Positions 1-8,157 of a DNA stretch of 64,000 nucleotides are shown in pieces. Under the pieces are notes generated by a model. The model had not been told where the DNA came from. It saw nothing but the letters and a program-made list of their open reading frames with translations, and did no database searches. The position numbers and the translations under genes are program-made. The DNA is from CAVPGP01 sp963718065. Its GTDB lineage: Bacteria > Actinomycetota > Thermoleophilia > Gaiellales > Gaiellaceae. Within the stretch, counting starts at the first letter, position 1. Each line of letters starts with the position of its first letter. Where the stretch lies: contig CAVQYE010000015.1 of assembly GCA_963718065.1 (NCBI GenBank), positions 62,001 through 126,000 on the forward strand. The letters are read 5' to 3'.

Positions 1-198
1 TGGGCATCTGCATCGATAGGTGTCTCCGCGGCGCAGGATAGACGAAACTTCGGCGAATGGCAAGAAGATCTCTGTAAAGATAAATCAGACGTCACGGTCA
101 GGCGATGGCGAAAGGCTTAGGAATGTCTCGATCGCCATTACGCGCGCAAGCCACTCGACCATCATGGGAGGGCCGGCCGCTCGTCTAGGCTCGGCTCG
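1..198. other. Intergenic region upstream of mutY
   Basis: No convincing gene is seen. The stretch is visibly less GC-rich than its surroundings and includes a loose inverted repeat: a GCGATGGCG at about 104-112 is followed by CGATCGCCATTACGC. It presumably carries the mutY promoter, but no clear -35/-10 pair can be assigned. Confidence 0.4.
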
Positions 199-906
199 AT
201 GAAGGAGCGGCTCTTGGCCTGGTTCGAAGCGAGCGGGCGCGATCTCCCGTGGCGCCACACCACGGACCCGTACGCGATCCTCGTCAGCGAGGTGATGCTG
301 CAGCAGACGCAGGTCGAGCGCGTGATTCCGCGCTGGCTCGCCTGGCTCGAGCGCTGGCCTTCGGCCGACGCACTCGCGGACGCGACGACGGGCGATGTGC
401 TGCTCGAGTGGCAGGGCCTCGGCTACAACCGACGCGCACTCGCGCTGCACCGGGCGGCCCGGCACGTGGCCACCCACGGCTGGCCCGACGATCTCACCGA
501 GCTGCCGGGCGTCGGCCGCTACACGGCAGACGCCGTCTCCAGCTTCGCCCTCGGCCTGCCCGTCCTGCCCGTCGACACGAACGTCCGCCGCGTCCAGGAG
601 CGCACCGGGCAGTCCTTCGACCACGAGTGCGGTCAGGCGCTGATGGATCTGGGCGCGACGATCTGCCTGGCGCGGATCCCGCGCTGCGGCGAGTGCCCGC
701 TGGCCGACGGTTGCCCGTCGCGAGGACAGCGCTACGAGCCGCTGCGCAAGCAGTCGGCCTTCGAGGGATCATTCCGGCAGCGCCGCGCGCTCGCGCTGAA
801 GGCGGTGCTGGCCGGCGAGACGCCCGACGACGAGGAAGCTGTCGCCGCGCTCCACCGCGACGGACTTGTCGTGCTTGAGGACGGCCTCGCGCGCGCTCCG
901 GTCTAG
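199..906 (+). CDS. mutY: A/G-specific adenine glycosylase MutY
   Basis: Base-excision repair glycosylase that removes adenine mispaired with 8-oxoguanine. Visible family features are the catalytic Glu31 in SEVMLQQTQ, a helix-hairpin-helix LPGVGRYTADAV at about residues 102-113, the catalytic Asp126 in PVDTN, and a complete 4Fe-4S ligand set C156-x6-C163-x2-C166-x5-C172. At 235 residues it lacks the C-terminal NUDIX-like domain of proteobacterial MutY. Instead it ends in a short winged-helix-like segment, as many actinobacterial homologues do. The ATG at 199 is the first start in frame with the domain. Its stop shares the palindrome CTAG with the stop of the convergent gene. Confidence 0.93.
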   Translation: MKERLLAWFEASGRDLPWRHTTDPYAILVSEVMLQQTQVERVIPRWLAWLERWPSADALADATTGDVLLEWQGLGYNRRALALHRAARHVATHGWPDDLTELPGVGRYTADAVSSFALGLPVLPVDTNVRRVQERTGQSFDHECGQALMDLGATICLARIPRCGECPLADGCPSRGQRYEPLRKQSAFEGSFRQRRALALKAVLAGETPDDEEAVAALHRDGLVVLEDGLARAPV

Positions 907-1622
907 AGCTCGTGGACGAGCCAGACGTTCGGCTCAATGTGGCGACCGATGCCGTCGCGTACGTCGAGCGGCGCCAGGCCGCCGGGAAAGACGTACGTCC
1001 CGTCCTCCGGGAAGCGCATCTGCGTCCACTCCTCCCAGCCGGCCACCGGCCCGACGATGTCCATCGACCGCGGCGCGGGCGCGAGGATCCGGCCGCCGAT
1101 TCGCTCGTGGAGGCGGATCCACGGGTCGAAATGGCTGCCGTCGTCCCGCCGCCACTCGACGTAGCGCTCGATCGGGATCAGCGGGTAGTTCGCCTTCAGC
1201 GTCGGCCGGACCGGCGCGATCAGCTCGCGCAGGCCGGCTGAGTGCGCGGCGTCGCGCATCGCGTTCAGCATCACGCTCGAGAGTCGCGATCCCTGGCGCT
1301 CCGGCAGGACCGAGATCGCGAGCGCGCAGAGCACGGTCGGCTCGCGCTCGCTCTCGAAGGCGCGGAGGAACGCCTCGTCCCAGCCGGCGGGCAAGTCCTC
1401 GTCGCTCCCGTCCCACGGCGTCGGCACCGAGTGGAGCTCCGCGACGAGCTCGTCGCCGTCCAAGAGCGCCAGCTGGAAGTCCGCGTGGTCGTCGTAGAGT
1501 CGGCCCCAGTAGCGGCGGCCCGGCTCGTTGTGGTTCATGTACTCGGGAAACGTGCGCTGGGTGAGCGTCTCGAAGCGGATCTCCCGCAGGTCGGGGCGAT
1601 CTGCGTAGCGGACGAGCTCCAT
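903..1622 (-). CDS. GNAT-fold acetyltransferase-like protein
   Basis: Protein of 239 residues with a recognisable acetyl-CoA-binding motif A region at about residues 100-120 (LAISVLPERQGSRLSS, then an MLNAM helix), typical of the GNAT superfamily. The substrate cannot be read from sequence. The region after motif A is rich in aromatic residues and unlike the small RimI-type enzymes. It is the last gene of the minus-strand cluster ispD-HAD-ispF-GNAT; its ATG overlaps the ispF stop by one base, so it is probably co-transcribed with isoprenoid genes. That linkage may reflect operon packing rather than shared function. Confidence 0.6.
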   Translation of the reverse strand: MELVRYADRPDLREIRFETLTQRTFPEYMNHNEPGRRYWGRLYDDHADFQLALLDGDELVAELHSVPTPWDGSDEDLPAGWDEAFLRAFESEREPTVLCALAISVLPERQGSRLSSVMLNAMRDAAHSAGLRELIAPVRPTLKANYPLIPIERYVEWRRDDGSHFDPWIRLHERIGGRILAPAPRSMDIVGPVAGWEEWTQMRFPEDGTYVFPGGLAPLDVRDGIGRHIEPNVWLVHEL

Positions 1623-2098
1623 CAGCGCCGGACCAGCAGCGCAACGGCGTGCGCGGCGAGCCCTTCGCCGCGGCCGGTGAAGCCGAGGCGGTCCGTGGTT
1701 GTGGCGCGGACGTTGACCTCGCCCTCGCCGATCGCGTCGCCGAGCTTGCGGCGCATCTCCTCGCGATGCGCTGCGATGCGCGGCTCCTCGCCGACGAGCA
1801 CGCAGTCGGCGTTGACGAGCCGCCAGCCGGCGGCGGTCACCTGCGCGTAGGCCTCGGCAAGCAGCGCCAGCGACGAGGCGCCGCGGAAGCGCTCCTCGCC
1901 CGACGGAAAGAGCGAGCCGATGTCGCCCAGCCCCGCTGCGCCGAGCACGGCGTCGATCAGCGCGTGCGCCAGCACATCGCCGTCGGAGTGCCCGGCAAGC
2001 CCGCTCGGATGATCGATCTCGACTCCGCCCAGCACGAGCGGCACCCCCGCCTCGAGCGCGTGCGCGTCGACGCCGATGCCGACGCGCAGGTCAGACAC
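1622..2098 (-). CDS. ispF: 2-C-methyl-D-erythritol 2,4-cyclodiphosphate synthase IspF
   Basis: MEP (non-mevalonate) isoprenoid pathway enzyme that cyclises CDP-methylerythritol 2-phosphate to MEcPP with loss of CMP. The 158-residue protein has the zinc ligands Asp11 and His13 in GVDAHAL and His45 in HSDGDVLAHAL, and the C-terminal ATTTDRLGFTGRGEG signature. The frame is open further upstream, but the family begins at GTG 2098 (V-S-D-L-R-V-G-I-G). That GTG overlaps the end of the HAD gene by eight bases, which suggests translational coupling. ispD is two genes upstream in the same operon. Confidence 0.95.
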   Translation of the reverse strand: MSDLRVGIGVDAHALEAGVPLVLGGVEIDHPSGLAGHSDGDVLAHALIDAVLGAAGLGDIGSLFPSGEERFRGASSLALLAEAYAQVTAAGWRLVNADCVLVGEEPRIAAHREEMRRKLGDAIGEGEVNVRATTTDRLGFTGRGEGLAAHAVALLVRR

Positions 2099-2672
2099 CG
2101 AGCACCCCGGCGAGCTCGTCCAGCGAGTCGATCCGCAGCGCGCCGGCCGGCGGATCGTGGAGATGGCCCCACGGCCCGCGGCGCACGTGCACCGCGACCA
2201 TGCCGGCCGCGAGCGCTGGCTCGACGTCGTTGTCGACGCGGTCGCCGACGTAGGCGATCTCGCCGGCGTCCAACCCGGTCTCGGAGACGATGCGCTCGAA
2301 GAACGCGGGCGCCGGCTTCTCGACGCCCCACCGGGCCGACGAGCCGACGAAGTCGACATACGGACGCAGCTGATCTTCTGTCTCGGCCGGCGTGTTCCCG
2401 ACCGCGCCCACGCGCAGCCCGCGCGAGCGCAGATCCTCGAGGCACGGCAGCGCGTCGGGGTAGAAGTCGGTCGGCCTCCAGGTCGACGCGGGATGCTCGA
2501 CGCCGAGGATCTCCCAGACTCGATTGTGATGCTCGCCGCGCGCGGCGAGCCCGCCGAGGACGCCCATCAGCGTGAAGCGTGGCACGCCGGCGGCGTCGGC
2601 GGCGCGCTCCCACATGCCGGTCTCGTCGATCAGCGTCTCGCCCACGTCGAAGACGACCGCCTTCACAGCCAT
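2091..2672 (-). CDS. HAD-superfamily hydrolase
   Basis: Haloacid dehalogenase-like hydrolase of 193 residues. Motif I is FDVGETLID with nucleophile Asp9; the usual second Asp (DxD) is Gly, a variation seen in some HAD branches and one that may change substrate class. Motif II is the NTP in VGAVGNTPAET, motif III the Lys in WGVEKPAP, and motif IV GDRVDNDVEPA. The helical cap lies between motifs I and II. It sits between ispD and ispF with overlaps on both sides (10 and 8 bases), so it is translationally coupled to MEP-pathway genes. A role in that pathway is possible but unproven; a housekeeping phosphatase is equally likely. Confidence 0.85.
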   Translation of the reverse strand: MAVKAVVFDVGETLIDETGMWERAADAAGVPRFTLMGVLGGLAARGEHHNRVWEILGVEHPASTWRPTDFYPDALPCLEDLRSRGLRVGAVGNTPAETEDQLRPYVDFVGSSARWGVEKPAPAFFERIVSETGLDAGEIAYVGDRVDNDVEPALAAGMVAVHVRRGPWGHLHDPPAGALRIDSLDELAGVLGV

Positions 2673-3337
2673 GAGGCAACGAGCTCGAGGTCGGCCGGAG
2701 TCGTCACCTTGTGCAGCCGCGCATCGCCTGCCACGACGGCGACCCGGCCGCCGCGCGCCTCGACGAGGGACGCACAGTCCGTGACGGCCTCTGTCCCGGC
2801 GCCCGCCGCGGCGGCCAGCACCGGGGCGACGAACGCCTGCGGCGTCTGTACCGCGACGAGCCCATCGCGGGCGACGGTCTCGACGACGGTGTCACCCTCG
2901 ACGCGCTTCACCGTGTCGACGAGCGGCAGCCCCGGCACAGCCCCGTCGTAGCCCTCGGAGAGCTTCGCCAGCACCCGCTCCACCACCGCGTCGACCAGCA
3001 GCGGGCGGGCCGCGTCGTGGACGAGCACGACGGCGGCCTCCTCCGGCACCTCCGCAAGCGCGATTCGCACCGACTCCGCGCGGGTCGCCCCGCCGGTGAC
3101 CACCGCGTTCACCTTGCCGGCGCCGAGCTCCTCGGCGAGGAGGATCGTCGGCTCCTCCCACTCCGGCGGCGCCACGATGACGATCGCGTCGATCCAGTCG
3201 GAGGCTTCGAGCCGCTCGAGCGGCTCGGCGAGCAGGACGCGCTCGCCGAGGCGGACGAATGCCTTCGGCCGGTCCGCGCCGAGCCTGTCGCCGGTGCCCG
3301 CCGCGACGAGGATTGCCCAGACCGCCGAATCCGCCAC
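2663..3337 (-). CDS. ispD: 2-C-methyl-D-erythritol 4-phosphate cytidylyltransferase IspD
   Basis: Transfers CMP from CTP to methylerythritol 4-phosphate, the third step of the MEP isoprenoid pathway. The 224-residue protein has the nucleotide-binding N-terminus AILVAAGTGDRLGADRPKAF, the central VLVHDAARPLL motif, and the LVAVQTPQAF region typical of the family. It is the first gene of the minus-strand group ispD-HAD-ispF-GNAT and overlaps the next gene by 10 bases. carD ends 114 bases upstream on the same strand, the common actinobacterial arrangement carD-ispD-ispF. Confidence 0.95.
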   Translation of the reverse strand: MADSAVWAILVAAGTGDRLGADRPKAFVRLGERVLLAEPLERLEASDWIDAIVIVAPPEWEEPTILLAEELGAGKVNAVVTGGATRAESVRIALAEVPEEAAVVLVHDAARPLLVDAVVERVLAKLSEGYDGAVPGLPLVDTVKRVEGDTVVETVARDGLVAVQTPQAFVAPVLAAAAGAGTEAVTDCASLVEARGGRVAVVAGDARLHKVTTPADLELVASWL

Positions 3338-3450
3338 GCCGAGAGTCTTGCGTTTCTGGCCGGCGGCGGCAGAGCGATCGGATCGCCCGGCTCGGCCGCC
3401 GCCGGCCGATGAATCTCAAGGGCGAGAGGGATCGCCCAGGTCGCGGACCC

Positions 3451-3981
3451 CTAAGCGGTGGCGACAGCCTTCTTCGACGAGGGCTTCTTCTTGGTGCCGC
3501 CGCCGCCGGCGAGGACGCCGTCGAGCCACTCGGCCGCCTGCTCCTCGTCCATGTTCTTGGCGTACATCAGCTCGGAGGCGAGGATCTTCTTCGCCTTCAC
3601 GTACATCTGCTTCTCACCGGTGGAGAGACCCTTCTCGCCGTCTCGGAGCGCGAGGTTCCGCACGACCTCGGCGAGCTCGTAGATGTCGCCGGTCTTCATC
3701 TTGTCCCGGTTGTGCTTGAAGCGCCGGTTCCAGTTCTTCGGCATTTGCGTGCCGCCCGACGTCAGATACTTGATCACCTTGGTAACCGCGTCCTCGTCGA
3801 TCACCTTGCGCAGCCCCACCCGCTCTGCGTTCTCCGCAGGAACGTTGACCGTCATGTCGTTGTGGAGGATCTTGATCGTGAGGTATTCACGCGTCTGTCC
3901 GAGGACCTCGCGCTTCTCTCTCTTCACGACGGTGCCTGCTCCGTGATGCGGATACACCACCTTGTCGCCGACCTTGTACAA
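3451..3981 (-). CDS. carD: CarD-family RNA polymerase-binding regulator
   Basis: RNA polymerase-binding global regulator that stabilises open promoter complexes, with a major role in rRNA expression and stress in actinobacteria. The 176-residue protein has the N-terminal Tudor-like RNAP-interaction domain (MYKVGDKVVYPHHGAGTV, about residues 1-60) and a basic helical DNA-binding domain (NRRFKHNRDKMKTGD onward). The last 15 residues are Gly, Lys and Ser rich (GGGGTKKKPSSKK). It lies upstream of ispD on the same strand. A 133-bp gap with a hairpin separates it from radA. Confidence 0.95.
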   Translation of the reverse strand: MYKVGDKVVYPHHGAGTVVKREKREVLGQTREYLTIKILHNDMTVNVPAENAERVGLRKVIDEDAVTKVIKYLTSGGTQMPKNWNRRFKHNRDKMKTGDIYELAEVVRNLALRDGEKGLSTGEKQMYVKAKKILASELMYAKNMDEEQAAEWLDGVLAGGGGTKKKPSSKKAVATA

Positions 3982-4074
3982 GCCGTGCTCCCCTGGTCGA
4001 AGGTTCTCTCATCGAAGCGCCGGCGGTGCGATTCGCTCCCGCCGGCAGCCTGCCTATTCTAACAAATACCCCGC

Positions 4075-4100
4075 AAAACGGCCACTTTTTGGGCCGTTTT
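4075..4100 (-). terminator. Hairpin terminator after radA
   Basis: Inverted repeat AAAACGGCC (4075-4083) and GGCCGTTTT (4092-4100) around an 8-base loop. On the minus strand the stem ends in four T residues. It lies 15 bases past the radA stop and upstream of carD, so it probably separates the two transcription units. Confidence 0.65.
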
Positions 4101-4114
4101 CGAAAAAAGCCCTG

Positions 4115-5458
4115 CTATTCGCGGGGAAGCAACCCGGCCGTGACTGCTTCGCGCAGAGTCTCGGCTCCGACGACGCCCTTGCCCTTCGTGCCCTGCGGTG
4201 CGAGCACGGTGGCGAGACCGAGCTTGGCGCACTCCTGAAGGCGCCGCTCGGCCTGCGTGGCCGGCCGCAGACGCCCCGTGAGGCCGATCTCGCCGAATGC
4301 CGCCAGCGAGTCCCGGACGGGCGCATTGCGCGCAGCGGACGCGATTGCGAGCGCCACAGCCAGATCCGCGCCGGGCTCGTCGATGCGGACGCCGCCGGCG
4401 ACGTTGACGAAGATGTCGGCCTGGCCGAGCGCCAGGCCTGCATGGCGTGAGAGCACGGCGACGATCATCGCGAGCCGCTTCGGATCGACCCCGGTCGCGA
4501 CGCGACGGGGCATCGCCAGGTCGGTCGGCGCGACGAGCGCCTGGATCTCGAGCAGCATCGGGCGCGTTCCCTCGAGCGCGCACGCGACGGCCGCCCCCAC
4601 CTCACCCGGCTCGGTGTGCCCGAAGAGCTCGGAAGGGTCGGGCACGCCGACGAGCCCGGTGCCGGTCATCTCAAAGACGCCCAGCTCGTTCGTCGAGCCG
4701 AAGCGGTTCTTGACGGCACGCAGGACGCGGTGCTCGCGGTACCGGTCGCCCTCGAATTGCAGCACGCAGTCGACGAGGTGCTCCAGCACGCGCGGGCCTG
4801 CGACCGAGCCGTCCTTCGTCACATGACCGACGAGGATCGTGGCCACGCCCGACTCCTTGGCCACGCGCAGCAGGCGCCCGGCGGCCTCCCGCACCTGCGC
4901 GACCGACCCGGGCGCGGAGCCGATCTCGGACGAATAGAGGGTCTGCACCGAGTCGATGACGCAGACCGCCGGCCGCTCCTGCTCGAGGGTCGCGCACACC
5001 GTCTCGAGCTCCGTCTCGGCGAGGATCTCGACCTGCTCGGCCCCACCGAGCCGGGCCGCCCGGAGCTTCACCTGGGCGACCGACTCCTCGCCGGTGACCA
5101 GCAGCGCCCGGCGATCCTTCGACATGGCGGCCAGCGCCATCAGCAGGAGGGTCGACTTGCCGACGCCCGGCTCGCCGCCGACGAGCACGAGCGATGCGGG
5201 CACGAGGCCGCCGCCGAGCACGCGGTCGAGCTCGGCCACGCCGGTCGGGATGCGCTCGGACTCGTCCGCCTCGACCTCGACGAGCCGCAGCAAGGGGCGC
5301 GCGACACCGGCGTTTCCGCCCCGCTTCCCCTGCGCGGACGAGGCCACCCGCTCCTCGACGAGCGTGTTGAACTCGCCGCAGGCGGGGCAGCGGCCGAACC
5401 AGCGACCCGTCGAGCTGCCGCACTCGGAACACGCAAAAAGGGCTGCTGACTTGGCCAT
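4115..5458 (-). CDS. radA: DNA repair protein RadA
   Basis: RecA-like branch-migration ATPase that helps process recombination intermediates. Of 447 residues, the N-terminus carries a four-Cys zinc finger (C10, C13, C24, C27). The RecA-like core has Walker A GGEPGVGKST at about 92-101, and the RadA-specific KNRFG motif is present in KNRFGSTNELGVFEM. The C-terminal third is the Lon-protease-like domain (AIVAVLSRHAGL through VNVAGGVRIDEP). All key motifs are intact and the length is normal. It is followed by a hairpin terminator and separated from carD. Confidence 0.96.
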   Translation of the reverse strand: MAKSAALFACSECGSSTGRWFGRCPACGEFNTLVEERVASSAQGKRGGNAGVARPLLRLVEVEADESERIPTGVAELDRVLGGGLVPASLVLVGGEPGVGKSTLLLMALAAMSKDRRALLVTGEESVAQVKLRAARLGGAEQVEILAETELETVCATLEQERPAVCVIDSVQTLYSSEIGSAPGSVAQVREAAGRLLRVAKESGVATILVGHVTKDGSVAGPRVLEHLVDCVLQFEGDRYREHRVLRAVKNRFGSTNELGVFEMTGTGLVGVPDPSELFGHTEPGEVGAAVACALEGTRPMLLEIQALVAPTDLAMPRRVATGVDPKRLAMIVAVLSRHAGLALGQADIFVNVAGGVRIDEPGADLAVALAIASAARNAPVRDSLAAFGEIGLTGRLRPATQAERRLQECAKLGLATVLAPQGTKGKGVVGAETLREAVTAGLLPRE

Positions 5459-5511
5459 CCGTCCAGCTTACGGACGGCTCCGGCGGGCATTGCGACTAGT
5501 CTGGAAAAGAA

Positions 5512-6144
5512 GTGAAACGTGGTCGTCGCACCCGCTCGGCGGCCCAGGCCGCCGCCCGCGCACGCGCGCTTGCCGCGCTGGTGCTGCGGGCGAACGGCGA
5601 GAGCACGCCGGACGAGGATTGGACGCCCGAGGAGCGCCGGCTGCTCGAGCGCTCGAACCGGCAGGACGTCGTCGACGCGACCTGGCGTGGCGAGGGTCTC
5701 GCGATGCTGGTCTGGGCGCTCACCCTCCAGGACGAGCTCCCGCCGTGGGACGACCCGGTCGACGCGCTGGAGCTCGCGCGGACGCTCGACCTCGACGGAG
5801 CCGAGCTGCGAGAGGACGAGGAGCTCGCAGGCGCCCTCGAGGCCGCGCGACTTTGGCACTGGCGCGCGCGCACGGCGCTCCTCGAGGCCGACCCGGACTT
5901 CGAGCTGCCCGAGCGCTGGAGCTCGTTCGACCAGCTGATCGCGGCGACGGCGATGAAGGGCTACGAGGGGGGCTACCTGCCCCAGCCGCGACGCGGCGAC
6001 TTTCCCGCCTTCGGCAAGGCCTACAGGCACCTGGGCGACGAGGAGCGCGCGCTCTGCCTCTCGATCGCGGGCGAGCGGCACTTCGCGCTCGCCTGGCTGA
6101 ACGGGCTCTCGGACGACTGGGACGCGACGCCCACGGATACCTAG
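5512..6144 (+). CDS. DUF4272-like protein
   Basis: A 210-residue soluble protein. After a basic, Ala/Arg-rich N-terminus it has a segment (DWTPEERRLLER, then WRGEGLAMLVWALTLQDELPPWD) that resembles the DUF4272 family, whose biochemical role is unknown. The C-terminal half contains AERHFALAWLNGL-like helices. No catalytic motif, signal peptide or membrane segment is visible. It is divergent from radA and convergent with the ABC binding-protein gene; the gap to that gene contains a dispersed repeat and a strong hairpin. Family assignment is from pattern only. Confidence 0.6.
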   Translation: MKRGRRTRSAAQAAARARALAALVLRANGESTPDEDWTPEERRLLERSNRQDVVDATWRGEGLAMLVWALTLQDELPPWDDPVDALELARTLDLDGAELREDEELAGALEAARLWHWRARTALLEADPDFELPERWSSFDQLIAATAMKGYEGGYLPQPRRGDFPAFGKAYRHLGDEERALCLSIAGERHFALAWLNGLSDDWDATPTDT

Positions 6145-6150
6145 CCGGCC

Positions 6151-6313
6151 AGGAGGGTCTGGCGAAATAACGGCGGTGCCGCCGGGCCGCGCTGCTCGCC
6201 CCGATCCGGCGTCCTCGGTCGCATCCGTAGGCACCACTACGCACGCTCCCTGCGTCCTTGGCTCGGAACGAGCATCGCACCCCGACGACGAGCGATATTC
6301 CGCCAAACCCTCC
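6151..6313. repeat. Dispersed ~160-bp repeat with inverted ends, copy 1
   Basis: Begins AGGAGGGTCTGGCGAAATA and ends TATTCCGCCAAACCCTCC, so the two ends are imperfect inverted repeats (about 17 of 19 bases). The interior is nearly identical to 54536-54697. It sits in the gap between two convergent genes and encodes no recognisable protein. A small non-autonomous (MITE-like) or structured intergenic repeat is the best description. Confidence 0.8.
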
Positions 6314-6319
6314 ACGAAA

Positions 6320-6343
6320 CGGGGCGCCCTTGAGGGCGCCCCG
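6320..6343 (-). terminator. Perfect hairpin after the ABC binding-protein gene
   Basis: Ten-base perfect stem CGGGGCGCCC / GGGCGCCCCG with loop TTGA. On the minus strand it is followed by TTTC. It lies 24 bases past the end of the minus-strand binding-protein gene and just beside the dispersed repeat. Confidence 0.65.
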
Positions 6344-6367
6344 CTCCAACCGACGACCTAGCGGCGC

Positions 6368-8005
6368 CTACTTGAGGCAGACGGCCGCGAGATCGGTGCC
6401 GTAAATACCGTTGTACGTGTAGCAGCCGACCCGCTTGGAGAGCAGCGTGCGGCTGTTGAAGTTGCTCCGCGGAGCCCACGGAGCGGCGTTCTTCATGATG
6501 TCGACATCGACGTTTCCGTACGCCGTGTAGCGCGCGGAGCCCGACAGCCGTGACGCGGCCTCCATCTTCGCGTTGAACTTCGGGTCGTTGAAGTACGACA
6601 CGTTCGAGTTGTTCGAGTCGTGGATGTTCCTGCCGTCCAGAAGCACGTTGACGAAGTCGAACGGATCGGCGTAGTCGGCAACCCAGCTCTCAGAGCTGAT
6701 GTCGAACGGCTCGCCCTTCGTCCCGCTCTTCTGGATCTGCACCGCGCGTGCGAACTGCTTGACCTCGACCTCGAGCCCGATCTGCTTCAGGTCGAACTGC
6801 AGGATCTGGGCGACCGCGGACGAGACAGCCGAGTTCGACGTGTAGTAGACGATCTTGCCGTCACGCGTCTTTCCGTTCGCCAGCTTCTTCGCGAACGTGA
6901 AGTTCGGCCCCTTGAGCGGGTAGATGTCGGAGTCGCGGAAGCCCGCGATGCCCGGCGGGAGGACCTGGTCGGTCCGCTTGCCGGCGAGGTACCCGTTCTG
7001 GGTCAGCATCGCCTTGCGGTCGATCGCGTAGTTGACCGCGCGCCTCAGGGCGAGGTTCCCCTTGAAGATCGGGCGGTCGTTGTTCAGGGCGAGGTAGGTG
7101 ACGCCGAGGATCGGCTTGACCCAGAACTGGCCCTTGTTGATCCCGTATTTCACCGCAACCTCGGAGTAGGCGGACGCCGGAATGCCGCCGGCTGCGTAGT
7201 CCGATGCGCCCGACTCGACGCGAAGCCGCGTGGCCTCGAGCGAGTTGCCGATCGTGTAGACGATCTGGTTCACGTTGTGCGGGCGCTTGCCCTGGTAGTT
7301 CGGGTTGCGCTTCAGCACGATCGACTTGCCCGCCGAACGCGAGGCGATGTAGTACGGCCCCGCAGAGGCCGGCGTGTCGACGCCGTTCGGATCGATCGGC
7401 AGACCGACCGGCACGGCGCAGAAGAAGGGCATTGCGACGCGCGCGAGGAAGTCCGGCGCCGGCTTCGTCAGCGTGACGAGGAGGTGCGACCCCTTGACCT
7501 TGACGCCCGAGACCGAGGTGGCCTTGCCGTCGAGACGAGCCTGAACGCCGGCGATGTCGCTGATGAACGCCGCCGCAGGCGACTCCATCTTCGGGTTCGC
7601 AAGCCGCTCGATCGCGTACTTGAACGTCCCGGCGTTCACCCGCTGGCCGTTCGAGAACTTCGTGAAGCCGGCCTGGACGTTGAAGTCGTACGTCCTGCCG
7701 TTATTCGAGACGCGCGGGAAGCCCGCGGCGGCCTCGGGAACAAGCTGCGAGCTCCGGGGGCCGTTGGCGTCCGGATAGTTCATCAGCTTGAGGCAGGTCG
7801 AATACTCGATCTCCCAGCCCGTCGAAATGTAGTCGAGGGCGGGATCGGTGAAATCGACGTCCGTGAACAGGTCGACGTTCAGCGTGCCGCCTGCTTTGGC
7901 GACGCTGCCGGTCGCGCTCTGCGCCGGGCCGGCAAAGCCGGCGGCGACTGCGAGACATGCTCCGATCGCGACCGCCGCGAACGAAAGCCACAGGGTTCTC
8001 AACAC
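6368..8005 (-). CDS. Peptide-type ABC transporter substrate-binding protein (SBP_bac_5)
   Basis: Extracytoplasmic solute-binding protein of the oligopeptide/nickel ABC class (family 5), 545 residues. An N-terminal hydrophobic signal segment (TLWLSFAAVAIGACLAVAAGFAG) is followed by the mature start GGTLNVDLFTDVDFTDPALDY; family blocks such as LALRRAVNYAIDRKAM and DFVNVLLDGRN are present. The frame is open upstream, including an ATG at 8026, but an AGAAGGAG site at 8016-8023 points to GTG 8005. No permease or ATPase genes are adjacent, so it is an orphan here. Peptide or other substrate specificity cannot be read from sequence. Confidence 0.85.
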   Translation of the reverse strand: MLRTLWLSFAAVAIGACLAVAAGFAGPAQSATGSVAKAGGTLNVDLFTDVDFTDPALDYISTGWEIEYSTCLKLMNYPDANGPRSSQLVPEAAAGFPRVSNNGRTYDFNVQAGFTKFSNGQRVNAGTFKYAIERLANPKMESPAAAFISDIAGVQARLDGKATSVSGVKVKGSHLLVTLTKPAPDFLARVAMPFFCAVPVGLPIDPNGVDTPASAGPYYIASRSAGKSIVLKRNPNYQGKRPHNVNQIVYTIGNSLEATRLRVESGASDYAAGGIPASAYSEVAVKYGINKGQFWVKPILGVTYLALNNDRPIFKGNLALRRAVNYAIDRKAMLTQNGYLAGKRTDQVLPPGIAGFRDSDIYPLKGPNFTFAKKLANGKTRDGKIVYYTSNSAVSSAVAQILQFDLKQIGLEVEVKQFARAVQIQKSGTKGEPFDISSESWVADYADPFDFVNVLLDGRNIHDSNNSNVSYFNDPKFNAKMEAASRLSGSARYTAYGNVDVDIMKNAAPWAPRSNFNSRTLLSKRVGCYTYNGIYGTDLAAVCLK

Positions 8006-8015
8006 GTAAATGCAA

Positions 8016-8023
8016 CTCCTTCT
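8016..8023 (-). promoter_or_regulatory. Ribosome-binding site that sets the GTG start of the binding protein
   Basis: Minus-strand AGAAGGAG ends 10 bases before GTG 8005. The ATG at 8026 lies upstream of this site and would put the site inside the coding region. The signal peptide reads better from the GTG. Confidence 0.6.
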
Positions 8024-8157
8024 CATCTCTGGGCACCCGGCGACACCCGGCCGGGACGGGGCGAAATGCGCACAAAAGGCGCACCAGGGGTCTATCGACG
8101 GACGGCCAGGATGATGAAGGCGTTCGAACAGAATGCTTACAGGTAGGCTCCCGCGCG

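Noticed and set aside
20..202. 60-codon open frame before mutY
   Set aside because: Composition is not protein-like, no ribosome site, no recognisable motif, and it overlaps the mutY start.
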